Source: Clostridiales bacterium (lineage in GTDB: Bacteria > Bacillota > Clostridia > Saccharofermentanales > Saccharofermentanaceae). From it: DNA of 55,151 nt. Below, piece after piece: positions 37,049 to 45,230 of this stretch. Position 1 is the first letter of the stretch. The number at the start of each line of letters is the position of its first letter. The translations under genes were made by a program, and so were the position numbers. The notes under the pieces are model-generated. The model was not told the DNA's origin and searched no databases. It was given only the letters and a program-made list of their open reading frames with translations. The stretch covers positions 1-55,151 of the forward strand of contig JAGDCV010000001.1 of assembly GCA_017958365.1 (NCBI GenBank), read 5' to 3'.

Positions 37049-38463
37049 TTAGATCCCTTCATTCCGAATACGGTTCCGATGGTCTTGATGAATATCTTGA
37101 TGTCAAGACCGATGCTGAAGTTTCTTATGTACTCGTTATCAAGTCTTACGATCTCTTCGAAGTCCTTGATGTCGGATCTTCCCGATACCTGCCACATTCC
37201 GGTAAGTCCGGGCTTCATCGCAAGTCTGCTCATGTGATGTCTCTTGTAATTCTCATACTCATCAAGCGTCGGCGGACGTGTTCCTATGAGTGACATGTCG
37301 CCTTTGAAGATATTCCAGAACTGAGGGAACTCGTCGATGCTGGCCTTACGCATGAACTTACCCGCAGGGAAGATCCTCGGGTCATTTTCCATCTTGAACA
37401 TGAGACCTTTCATCTCGTTCTGGCTCATGAGTTCCTTCTTGCGCTCCTCGGCATCGATATACATCGAACGGAACTTATACATGGTAAACAGCTTACCGTT
37501 CTTACCTACTCTCGTCTGCTTGAAGAAGACGGGGCCCGGAGCCTGTATCTTGATGATGGGGATAAGGAACAACGTGATGATCGCAGTAAAGACCATTCCT
37601 ATGATGGAGAAGAGAATATCGAAGAATCTCTTGACCATTAACTCACCGAGTGTCGCCTTGCTGATGGTGGATGTTATGACAGTATAATTGCCGATCTGAT
37701 TGATCGATGCATTGACCATGTTCGGAGTCTCGAGGTTCATCGCTCTGTGAACCGTTATTCCCATGTTGATAAACGTGGTCGCAAGTCTTCCTCCGGTCTT
37801 TGTTAGCATGAACACGTCGTTGATGGGATTCTCCTTAACGTAATCGAGCATGTCCTTCTGCTTGATGACGGGAATGCCCATATACTCCGTTCCCTGATAT
37901 GCGTCGGTAAAGATTATTCCCTTGAAGTGATAGAAACCGCTGTTGTTTCTTATCAGGGTATTGATGAACTCTTCAGCCGTATCCGTCTGCATGACAAGAA
38001 GAACTCCCGCGGAGTCGCTTCCGTCCATGAACTTTATCCTGAGGATAAGCTTTCTGAACGTCCTGAACATCATCATCAAAGCGATGTCGAACAGGAAGAA
38101 ATATCCGATCATGAGTCGTGAATAGATGGCTGATGTCTTGATTACATAGAGGAACGCGAACAGCGTGAAGAGCATCTCCACATTGAGTATGAATACGTTC
38201 CACCCTTCCACGATATGTCCTCTCTTTACGATTCCCGTATGAGGACCAGTAAAGAGCATGAACACCAGATACGCGAGAACAAGGACAACATTAACTATCC
38301 TGAAAGCTCTTGAGGTTTCCGATTCACCGCTCGACAGGATCGCAATGCACTCGACGAGTCCGAACCTTGTAATTACGGCAAGCAAAAATGCAATCTCAAT
38401 GCTTATGAGATCGAGAATGATAAAGTCTATGTGCTTTGCTCTTGAATCGGATCTGGCGTCCAT
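37045..38463 (-). CDS. Undecaprenyl-phosphate sugar phosphotransferase (initiating, WbaP/WcaJ-like)
   Basis: The 472-residue protein has four or five N-terminal membrane helices, a central CoA-binding-like Rossmann segment, and a C-terminal bacterial sugar transferase domain. Motifs include KRFFDILFS, FKQTRVGKNGKLFTMYKFRSM, and LIGTRPPT followed by KPGLTGMWQVSGRSD. It starts repeat-unit assembly by placing a sugar-1-phosphate on undecaprenyl phosphate. The sugar (glucose, galactose or HexNAc) is not resolved. Confidence 0.94.
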   Translation of the reverse strand: MDARSDSRAKHIDFIILDLISIEIAFLLAVITRFGLVECIAILSSGESETSRAFRIVNVVLVLAYLVFMLFTGPHTGIVKRGHIVEGWNVFILNVEMLFTLFAFLYVIKTSAIYSRLMIGYFFLFDIALMMMFRTFRKLILRIKFMDGSDSAGVLLVMQTDTAEEFINTLIRNNSGFYHFKGIIFTDAYQGTEYMGIPVIKQKDMLDYVKENPINDVFMLTKTGGRLATTFINMGITVHRAMNLETPNMVNASINQIGNYTVITSTISKATLGELMVKRFFDILFSIIGMVFTAIITLFLIPIIKIQAPGPVFFKQTRVGKNGKLFTMYKFRSMYIDAEERKKELMSQNEMKGLMFKMENDPRIFPAGKFMRKASIDEFPQFWNIFKGDMSLIGTRPPTLDEYENYKRHHMSRLAMKPGLTGMWQVSGRSDIKDFEEIVRLDNEYIRNFSIGLDIKIFIKTIGTVFGMKGSK

Positions 38464-38473
38464 CCGTTAAAAC

Positions 38474-38959
38474 TTATACCTCTACGGACATGATCTCGAT
38501 AACAACAGGCTCGAGCGGCTTGTCATTATAATCCGTCTTTACGGAAGCAACCTTGTCCACTACCTCAATACCCTCGAAAACCTTACCGAAAGCGGCATAC
38601 TCGCCGTCAAGGTGAGGTGCATCCTCGTGCATGATGAAGAACTGTGATCCCGCAGAATCAGGCAGCATGGATCTTGCCATGGAAAGAACGCCTCTGCTGT
38701 GGTTTAAAGTATTGATGAATCCGTTTGAAGCGAACTCACCCTTGATGGAGTAACCGGGACCGCCCATGCCTGTACCCTCGGGGTCACCGCCCTGGATCAT
38801 GAATCCCGGAATTATCCTGTGGAATGTAAGTCCGTTGTAAAAACCGGAACTTGCAAGCTTGATGAAATTCTCAACTGTTATGGGTGCGATCTGGGGATAG
38901 AGCTCAGCCTTGATATCTCCCATGCCCTTGATCTTGATTGTAACGATAGGATTTGCCAT
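38474..38959 (-). CDS. Cyclophilin-type peptidyl-prolyl cis-trans isomerase
   Basis: The 161-residue protein has FHRIIPGFMIQGGDP with the catalytic Arg-Phe-Gln region, and SQFFIMHEDAPHLDGEYAAFG. It lacks a signal peptide, so it is probably cytoplasmic. It lies between pncB and the initiating glycosyltransferase with gaps of 12 and 10 bases, so it is likely co-transcribed with the polysaccharide genes. A functional link is not established. Confidence 0.95.
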   Translation of the reverse strand: MANPIVTIKIKGMGDIKAELYPQIAPITVENFIKLASSGFYNGLTFHRIIPGFMIQGGDPEGTGMGGPGYSIKGEFASNGFINTLNHSRGVLSMARSMLPDSAGSQFFIMHEDAPHLDGEYAAFGKVFEGIEVVDKVASVKTDYNDKPLEPVVIEIMSVEV

Positions 38960-38971
38960 TATTCTTACCTC

Positions 38972-40429
38972 TTATCTTGATTTTCTGTATCCTCTTAAGA
39001 TATCGTCTCTTATCTTCCAAAGCTCGGGAGACAGATCAACATAATACTTATGAGGATTCTCGAATCTCTTCACGGAATCCCAGAGAGTATCGAGCTGCTT
39101 TGTGCAGTAATTCCTTATCTCATTTATGGTGGGGACATTATAGACTAACTCACCGTTCCTGAAAACCTCTACGAGTATCTTCTTGGTCGTGTAGTTGGTG
39201 AGAGTCTTTGCCTTCCATGTCTCGACGGGATCAAATATCTCATAAGGCTCTCCGTCAGGGATCTTCTCGCCCTTAACAAACAGGACGTCAGCCAAAGCCT
39301 TGCCCGTGTCATTATCGTAGAATCTTACGATCTCCTTATCGCAGGGCGTTGTTACCTTAGCCGTTGTCTCCGATATCTTCATCTTGGGGATGACGTTACC
39401 GTTCTCATCCTCGACCGCAGCGATCTTGTAAACGCCTCCGAATACAGGCTCGGCCTTCGATGTGATAAGTCTCTCGCCGACACCGAACGAATCGATGCAT
39501 GCCCCCTGTGAGATGAGGTCTCTTATGAGATACTCATCAAGAGCATTGGAAACCGTGATCTTACAGTCGGTAAGTCCTGCCTCATCGAGCATCTTTCTTG
39601 CCTTCTGAGTCATGTAAGTAAGGTCACCCGAATCGATCCTGATGCCGAGAAGTCTCTTGTCCATCGGCTCAAGCACTTCATGAGCGCATCTTATCGCATT
39701 GGGGATACCGGACTTTAATACATCGTAAGTATCAACAAGGAGCAGGCACTTATCAGGATAGGACTCTGCATAAGCCTTAAACGCCTCGAACTCATCGTCG
39801 TAGAGCATGACCCAGGAATGAGCCATGGTGCCCGAAAGAGGAATATCAAACTGCTGTCCGCAGATCGTACAGGACGTACCTGCTGCACCTGCGATATAAG
39901 CTGCACGCGCTCCGAGAACCGAAGCGTCGAATCCCTGTGCCCTTCTTGCTCCGAACTCCATGACAGGTCTTCCCTCGGCAGCGCGAACGATCCTTGCCGT
40001 CTTCGTTGCGATAAGTGTCTGGTGATTCAATGTACAAAGAAGTGCCGTCTCAAGAAGCTGAGCCTGCAAAGCAGGTCCCCTTACCTTAATGAGAGGCTCT
40101 CTCGGGAATACGGGTGTTCCTTCGGGAACTGCCCATACATCACATGAGAACTTGAAATTTCTTAAATACTCGATGAACCTCTCGTCAAAGCCGTATCCGC
40201 TTAAGAACTTGAGGTCATCCTCCGTAAAGTGAAGATCGGACAGATAATCGATAACCTGCTCGAGACCTGCCATAACGGCATATCCGCCATGCTCGGGAAC
40301 ATCCCTGAAGAAAGCATCAAAGTAAACGATCTTGTCGGCATTGCCGTCGTCAAGGTACCCCTTGCCCATTGTGAGCTCATAGAAATCCGTGAGCATCGTC
40401 ATGTTGGTCCTGTTGCTCCAGCCGTCCAT
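38972..40429 (-). CDS. pncB: Nicotinate phosphoribosyltransferase
   Basis: The 485-residue protein matches NAPRTase: TDFYELTMGKGY near the N-terminus, FGARRAQGFDA near residue 160, and RIDSGDL and KITVSNALDEY later. It makes nicotinate mononucleotide in NAD salvage. I chose ATG 40429 because AAAGGAGG lies just upstream; the longer frame to 40453 would run into the terminator at 40454-40487. It heads the run that includes the polysaccharide genes. Confidence 0.95.
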   Translation of the reverse strand: MDGWSNRTNMTMLTDFYELTMGKGYLDDGNADKIVYFDAFFRDVPEHGGYAVMAGLEQVIDYLSDLHFTEDDLKFLSGYGFDERFIEYLRNFKFSCDVWAVPEGTPVFPREPLIKVRGPALQAQLLETALLCTLNHQTLIATKTARIVRAAEGRPVMEFGARRAQGFDASVLGARAAYIAGAAGTSCTICGQQFDIPLSGTMAHSWVMLYDDEFEAFKAYAESYPDKCLLLVDTYDVLKSGIPNAIRCAHEVLEPMDKRLLGIRIDSGDLTYMTQKARKMLDEAGLTDCKITVSNALDEYLIRDLISQGACIDSFGVGERLITSKAEPVFGGVYKIAAVEDENGNVIPKMKISETTAKVTTPCDKEIVRFYDNDTGKALADVLFVKGEKIPDGEPYEIFDPVETWKAKTLTNYTTKKILVEVFRNGELVYNVPTINEIRNYCTKQLDTLWDSVKRFENPHKYYVDLSPELWKIRDDILRGYRKSR

Positions 40430-40453
40430 TTGCCGTCCTCCTTTAATAATCAT

Positions 40454-40487
40454 AAAAAAGGTTCCGAGAGCTGACCCCCGGAACCTT
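40454..40487 (-). terminator. Rho-independent terminator after the NfeD/SPFH operon
   Basis: On the minus strand a nine-pair stem (AAGGTTCCG with CGGAACCTT, 40479-40487 and 40458-40466) closes a 12-base loop and is followed by a run of T. It lies 45 bases after the SPFH stop at 40533 and immediately upstream of the pncB ribosome-binding site. I see no strong promoter between the terminator and pncB. Confidence 0.9.
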
Positions 40488-40532
40488 AATTATACCCTAT
40501 TCCATATTATTATTAAAATATACTAGGAGAGC

Positions 40533-41414
40533 TTACTGCTTGATGACTTCCTTAATGGAAGTTGCAAGACCTGCAACACCCTGAAGCTCTGAAGGGATGA
40601 TGATCTTTGTTGCCTGTCCGTTAGCGATCTTCTCCATAGCCTCCAAAGACCTGATCTTAACAAGTCCGTCGTCAGCCTGGACATTCTTGATCATCTGCAG
40701 ACCCTGAGCCTTAGCCTCATTGATCTTGAGGATAGCCTCTGCCTGACCTTCAGCCTCACGGATAGCTGCTTCCTTACGGGCCTCGGCACGAAGGATTGCT
40801 GACTCCTTCTCACCCTCTGCCTCACGGATAGCTGCTTCCTTCTTACCTTCAGCAATGAGGATAGCCTCTCTCTTCTCTCTCTCAGCCTTCATCTGCTTCT
40901 CCATCGCAGCCTGGATCTCACGAGGCGGGATGATGTTCTTAAGCTCAACACGGTTTACCTTGATTCCCCAAGGGTCTGTTGCCTCGTCGAGGATCTCTCT
41001 CATCCTTGTGTTGATAATGTCACGGGATGTGAGTGTCTGGTCGAGCTCGAGGTCACCGATGATGTTACGAAGTGTTGTAGCAGAAAGATTCTCGATAGCG
41101 ATGATCGGACGCTCGATACCGTATGTATAGAGCTTAGGATCTACGATCTGATAGAAAAGAACCGTATCGATCTGCATTGTAACGTTATCCTTTGTGATAA
41201 CGGCCTGAGGAGCAAAGTCTGCAACCTTCTCCTTCAAAGAGATCCTCTTGGCGATCTTATCGATAAAAGGAACCTTGAGATGGAATCCTGTATCGAATGT
41301 TGTCTTGTATGTACCGAAGCGCTCGATGATATGAGTTGTCGCCTGAGGTACGATATCAATTGACAGAACTGCCAGGATGACAAATACAACTGAAACGATA
41401 ATGATGATGGGCAT
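40533..41414 (-). CDS. SPFH/band 7 (stomatin/QmcA-like) membrane protein
   Basis: The 293-residue protein has one N-terminal hydrophobic helix, a band 7 domain starting at VPQATTHIIERFGTY, and a helical tail with repeated EGKKEAAIREAEGEKE-type heptads. Such proteins form membrane microdomain scaffolds and often pair with NfeD. I chose ATG 41414 because GGAGGAG lies just upstream, within the last codons of nfeD. The open frame extends to 41456 but overlaps nfeD without a better site. Confidence 0.94.
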   Translation of the reverse strand: MPIIIIVSVVFVILAVLSIDIVPQATTHIIERFGTYKTTFDTGFHLKVPFIDKIAKRISLKEKVADFAPQAVITKDNVTMQIDTVLFYQIVDPKLYTYGIERPIIAIENLSATTLRNIIGDLELDQTLTSRDIINTRMREILDEATDPWGIKVNRVELKNIIPPREIQAAMEKQMKAEREKREAILIAEGKKEAAIREAEGEKESAILRAEARKEAAIREAEGQAEAILKINEAKAQGLQMIKNVQADDGLVKIRSLEAMEKIANGQATKIIIPSELQGVAGLATSIKEVIKQ

Positions 41415-41418
41415 ATAG

Positions 41419-41877
41419 TTACTCCTCCTTGTAATCCTCGACCAAGAGCTTAACACCCTCGATCGCTAATACCTTAACTTTTGCGCCTTCAGGAATGACC
41501 TGATTCTCTTCACGGGTCTTGGCGCTCCAGACCTGTCCCTTAACCTTTACCTGGCCCTGTGCCTCTAATGTGTCGATAGTCTTGATTACGACTCCGATCT
41601 CACCAAAGAGTCTGTCGGCATTGGTTGCATTCTCTTTCCTCTTATATCTCTCGTTAAGCTGGGGCTTGATCCATTTAACGCAGATGAAGAAGAATACTAT
41701 AGAGACAACTACCATGACTGCTATCTGTATGCCGATTGGAGCTCCGAAGTAAGCACATATTGCTGCAACTGCACTTCCGATTGCACACCAGATCGTTGTA
41801 AGCCCTAATGTGATACCTTCGATTACTATAAATATAACCGCGAGTATCAGCCACAATACCCACATGCTGATATCCAT
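41419..41877 (-). CDS. NfeD family membrane protein
   Basis: The 152-residue protein has an N-terminal helix, a pair of further helices to about residue 70, and a C-terminal OB-fold domain with GEIGVVIKTI and GAKVKVLAIEG. This is the short NfeD1b-type architecture that partners SPFH proteins. Its last codons carry the ribosome-binding site for the downstream SPFH gene, indicating coupled expression. Confidence 0.9.
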   Translation of the reverse strand: MDISMWVLWLILAVIFIVIEGITLGLTTIWCAIGSAVAAICAYFGAPIGIQIAVMVVVSIVFFFICVKWIKPQLNERYKRKENATNADRLFGEIGVVIKTIDTLEAQGQVKVKGQVWSAKTREENQVIPEGAKVKVLAIEGVKLLVEDYKEE

Positions 41878-41909
41878 TATACTATCCCCCTTTCCACGGA
41901 TTTAGGTCA

Positions 41910-41938
41910 ATTATAATTAACCAAAATCGGGGATTCAA
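41910..41938 (-). promoter_or_regulatory. Sigma-A promoter for the NfeD/SPFH operon
   Basis: On the minus strand TTGAAT (41933-41938) and a perfect TATAAT (41910-41915) are separated by 17 bases. The -10 box lies 32 bases before the nfeD ATG at 41877, which has a GGGGGA site upstream. This is the best promoter match I saw in the window. Confidence 0.8.
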
Positions 41939-41980
41939 TGAACTTAAGGGCAACTTATACTTTTCTTAATCTTTGGTATT

Positions 41981-42622
41981 CTACGACAGGATCGCCATGT
42001 TAAAGATCACGATATTAAGGAATATATTCACCAAGGTCCAGAACACTAATACTATGTCAATTACCATTTTATCAAGGCCGTCTTTTACGAAGAACATACC
42101 GGCTGCAACGACCACATTAAAGATTATCTGTGCCCAGACAAAAGTGTGATCAACCTTCTTCGGGATCATGGACTTATCGCTTAAGACCTGATCGCTTAAC
42201 TCATTGTTCTCGACCGCCTCGATACGGGCACGGTATTCCTCATATGTTAAAGGCTTGCCTCCGCTAATGAGCGAATAGTCTTCAGTAGTTTCAAAGATTA
42301 ATCTGTTTACGGGAAAATTCGTGATGGTTGTTCCGTCGTAAATAACAGTACAATACGGACCGTTAATATCATATGCATATACGTGAGCATTGGTCTGCAG
42401 TAAAAGCATGTTTCTCGGATCAGACAGATCAAGATTGGTGTTGTAGATAAGATTAGGATCCGTGGGCTCCGTAGTCCTTGCCCCGGCAAGAAAGTAGCAG
42501 TCTCCTGAAAGATACTTCTCATAAGAATCCCTGTAAGGATCCTGCCTGCCAAACAAAGCTGCCGCAGAGATCAACGTAGATACCAGTATGAATGCAAGAC
42601 ATACGATATGGAACTTACGCAT
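41981..42622 (-). CDS. Membrane protein of unknown function
   Basis: The 213-residue protein has an N-terminal helix (about 5-23), an extracytoplasmic region of about 135 residues and two C-terminal helices (about 163-185 and 189-210). I do not recognise the family. Its start overlaps the truA end by eight bases, so it is translated from the same message as truA. No terminator is obvious in the 42 bases between its stop and the NfeD promoter. Confidence 0.75.
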   Translation of the reverse strand: MRKFHIVCLAFILVSTLISAAALFGRQDPYRDSYEKYLSGDCYFLAGARTTEPTDPNLIYNTNLDLSDPRNMLLLQTNAHVYAYDINGPYCTVIYDGTTITNFPVNRLIFETTEDYSLISGGKPLTYEEYRARIEAVENNELSDQVLSDKSMIPKKVDHTFVWAQIIFNVVVAAGMFFVKDGLDKMVIDIVLVFWTLVNIFLNIVIFNMAILS

Positions 42623-43364
42623 AGTCGTAGAAAACCTCCTCGAGTGTAAGGCCTTCGGGAGGAAGAGTCTTACCCGCTCGCTCGCGGTCGCAGGAATCTA
42701 TGACGGAAGGAATGTCGTCAACGGCGATCTTCCCCTGCCCCACATACAAAAGCGTACCCGCGATAATACGCACCATGTTGTAAAGAAACGCCTCCCCCAC
42801 TACTTCTATCTCGATGATGCCGTTCTCGTCGGGATCATGCACTTCCACCTTGGTAAGGCGCCTCACGGTAGTGTTCTGGGACCCTCCTGCAGCACAGAAA
42901 GCAGCGAAATCATGCTCTCCTTCAAAGAAGGGCGCAGCCTTCTTCATTGCCTCCACATCGAGTGTTCCCGTAACAAGATGGGAGTACCTTCTTCTCAAGG
43001 GACTTTTGAAAGGAGAGTTATAGATCCTGTAGATGTATCTTTTGCCTTTGTTATCAAACCTGGCGTTGAAATCCTCACTTACCTTGTAAGCTTTTACGAC
43101 GGCAACGTCCTCGGGGAGGAGAGCATTGCACGCGAATGGAAGCTTATCTTCGGGAATGATAAACGGGACCTTCGCCGAACAGACGAGTCCGCGTGCGTGA
43201 ACACCGGCGTCCGTGCGGGATGATCCCGTAACTTTTATCTCTTCTTTGTAAAGCGTTGAGAGCGCTTTTTGTATCTGCTCCTGAACCGACCTTCCGTTCT
43301 CCTGATACTGCCAGCCGACAAAATCAGTGCCGTCGAATTCGATTACAAGAGCGATTGCAGGCAT
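42615..43364 (-). CDS. truA: tRNA pseudouridine(38-40) synthase TruA
   Basis: The 249-residue protein has EFDGTDFVGWQYQ at the start and the catalytic aspartate in SSRTDAGVHARG. It modifies tRNA positions 38-40. In many Firmicutes truA directly follows ecfT; here a sugar kinase gene sits between them, three bases upstream. Confidence 0.96.
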   Translation of the reverse strand: MPAIALVIEFDGTDFVGWQYQENGRSVQEQIQKALSTLYKEEIKVTGSSRTDAGVHARGLVCSAKVPFIIPEDKLPFACNALLPEDVAVVKAYKVSEDFNARFDNKGKRYIYRIYNSPFKSPLRRRYSHLVTGTLDVEAMKKAAPFFEGEHDFAAFCAAGGSQNTTVRRLTKVEVHDPDENGIIEIEVVGEAFLYNMVRIIAGTLLYVGQGKIAVDDIPSVIDSCDRERAGKTLPPEGLTLEEVFYDYA

Positions 43365-43367
43365 TTA

Positions 43368-44351
43368 TCAGCAGGCTGTGCCGTCGATATTGTCTCTGAC
43401 GCATGTCATGCCCATCATGGCAGCGCCGACAATACCTGCATCGTTACCCATCTGGGCAAGAGCGATCCTTGTCTTCTTAACGCCGGGGCCGAAGAAAGGA
43501 CGGCTCATGGTCTTCTCCTGCATGGGGATGAGAAGAGGATCACCTTCGTTACAGATACCGCCTCCGACAACGAGAACCTCAGGCATGAATGTGTTGATGG
43601 CATTTGCAAGACCGTCAGCAAGATAATCGGTGTACATGTCGATTACGTCGTTGGCTGCCTTATCACCCATTCTCTGAGCGATGAATGCGATCTTTCCGTT
43701 TACCTTTCCTTCCTGTGCGATGACTTCGTTGAGCTTTGAATCAGGATTAGCCTCTGCAGCTTCCTTGGTCATTCTTACAAGAGCAGATGCGGATGCATAG
43801 CACTCGAAGCAGCCCTTACGTCCGCATGTGCACTGAACGCCGCCTGAAACGAGAACTGTATGTCCGAACTCGGATCCTGCCTGGTTGAAACCGGAGTAGA
43901 TCTTACCGTCGATGATAACGCCGGCACCTACACCTGTTCCGAGTGTGATCGTAACTGAATCTTTCGCGCCCTTTGCAGCACCTGCAATGGCTTCAGCCAT
44001 GGCGGCGCAGTTAGCGTCATTATCAATGTAAACAGGGAGGTCGATTACTTCCCTTATAAGCTTTCTCATGGGAGCCATGTTAAACGGGAGATTACCCGCA
44101 TAAACAAGAACTCCTGCCTTGTTATCAGGTGTTCCGGGAGAACCGATACCGATAGCGGCAATATCTTCCTTCTTAAGGCCTGCTTCTTCGATGACTCTTG
44201 CAGCCAGAGACCCCATGTCGTGAATGATCTCTTCCATGGGTCTTTGTGCATTGGTCTTGATGCTTGCTTTATTTAGAAGCTTACCGTCACCGTCAACGAT
44301 GCCTGCCTTGATATTCGTACCGCCCAAATCGATGCCAACATAATATGCCAT
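43368..44351 (-). CDS. ROK family glucokinase-like sugar kinase
   Basis: The 327-residue protein has the phosphate-binding motif GIDLGGTNIKAG, VYIDNDANCAA, the LGTGVGAG loop, and the ROK zinc motif CTCGRKGCFE. Glucokinase is the most likely activity, though other hexoses are possible. AGGAGG lies upstream of the ATG at 44351. It sits between ecfT and truA, an unusual insertion; a short 66-base gap before it may carry a weak promoter. Confidence 0.9.
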   Translation of the reverse strand: MAYYVGIDLGGTNIKAGIVDGDGKLLNKASIKTNAQRPMEEIIHDMGSLAARVIEEAGLKKEDIAAIGIGSPGTPDNKAGVLVYAGNLPFNMAPMRKLIREVIDLPVYIDNDANCAAMAEAIAGAAKGAKDSVTITLGTGVGAGVIIDGKIYSGFNQAGSEFGHTVLVSGGVQCTCGRKGCFECYASASALVRMTKEAAEANPDSKLNEVIAQEGKVNGKIAFIAQRMGDKAANDVIDMYTDYLADGLANAINTFMPEVLVVGGGICNEGDPLLIPMQEKTMSRPFFGPGVKKTRIALAQMGNDAGIVGAAMMGMTCVRDNIDGTAC

Positions 44352-44417
44352 CCGATTATTCCTCCTGAAACCTTAATAGCCTGTTAATTCTATCACAACT
44401 GTTTGACGTATTGTAGA

Positions 44418-45230
44418 TTACTTGCCGTAAAACACTTCCACTGCAATGAGTGCTCCGGCACCTGCAAGAAAAGCGATCAGAACGGCTATGTCGCGACCCG
44501 TGATCTTCAACGGATTAAGCTTCGTTCTGCCCTCTCCTCCCCTGTAGCATCTTGCATCCATCGCGACCGCAAGATCCTCTGCTCTTTTGAACGAGGAAAC
44601 GAACAACGGGATGAGGACCGTGACGTAACCTTTGATCCTGTTAATGAATGAACCCGTATCGTAGTCGGCTCCCCTGGACACCTGTGCCTTCATTATCTTG
44701 TCCGTCTCTTCGATGAGAGTCGGGATAAAGCGAAGTGCGATCGACATCATCATGCTCATCTCGTGAACGGGTACGTGTATCACCTTCAAAGGCGACATCA
44801 ATGACTCGAGTGCATCAGATATCTTAAGAGGTGTCGTCGTAAGTGTAAGAAGCACTGATGTCGACAGGATAAGGAACACGATTCGAAGAGACATGAGGAT
44901 GGCCCTCTCGATGCCGTAATCGGTAACCGTCAGGAAGCGCCAGCTCCAGAGCATCTGTCCCTGCTTAAGCGTAAACATGTTAAGTATAAAGATAAAAAGC
45001 GTAAGCGGCAGGATCGGCTTTAAGGTAGATAACGTGACCTTAAACGGGATCTTGGCAGTAACGAGCTGAAGTGCGGTCAAAGCAAAAAGAGTAAGCAAAG
45101 CCGCAGGTGAATTTACGACGAAGATCGAGACAAGATAAACGATATAAAGGATGACCTTTATCCTTGGATCCGTCTTATGCAGGATGGAGCCTGTCTCGAC
45201 GTAACGGCCGAGGCTTATATCGCTTAACAT
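44418..45230 (-). CDS. ecfT: ECF transporter transmembrane component EcfT
   Basis: The 270-residue protein has about five membrane helices and the two Arg-containing coupling motifs, SRGADYDTG near residue 200 and MDARCYRGGEG near residue 235. EcfT links the two ATPases to S-component vitamin binders. It overlaps the ATPase gene by seven bases. Confidence 0.95.
   Translation of the reverse strand: MLSDISLGRYVETGSILHKTDPRIKVILYIVYLVSIFVVNSPAALLTLFALTALQLVTAKIPFKVTLSTLKPILPLTLFIFILNMFTLKQGQMLWSWRFLTVTDYGIERAILMSLRIVFLILSTSVLLTLTTTPLKISDALESLMSPLKVIHVPVHEMSMMMSIALRFIPTLIEETDKIMKAQVSRGADYDTGSFINRIKGYVTVLIPLFVSSFKRAEDLAVAMDARCYRGGEGRTKLNPLKITGRDIAVLIAFLAGAGALIAVEVFYGK

Noticed and set aside
36548..37237. 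229-codon plus-strand frame
   Set aside because: It is antisense to the Wzy-like and phosphoglycosyltransferase genes and shows no family features.
40430..40453. Upstream extension of pncB to 40453
   Set aside because: The ATG at 40429 has an excellent AAAGGAGG site and the extension would run up to the terminator hairpin.
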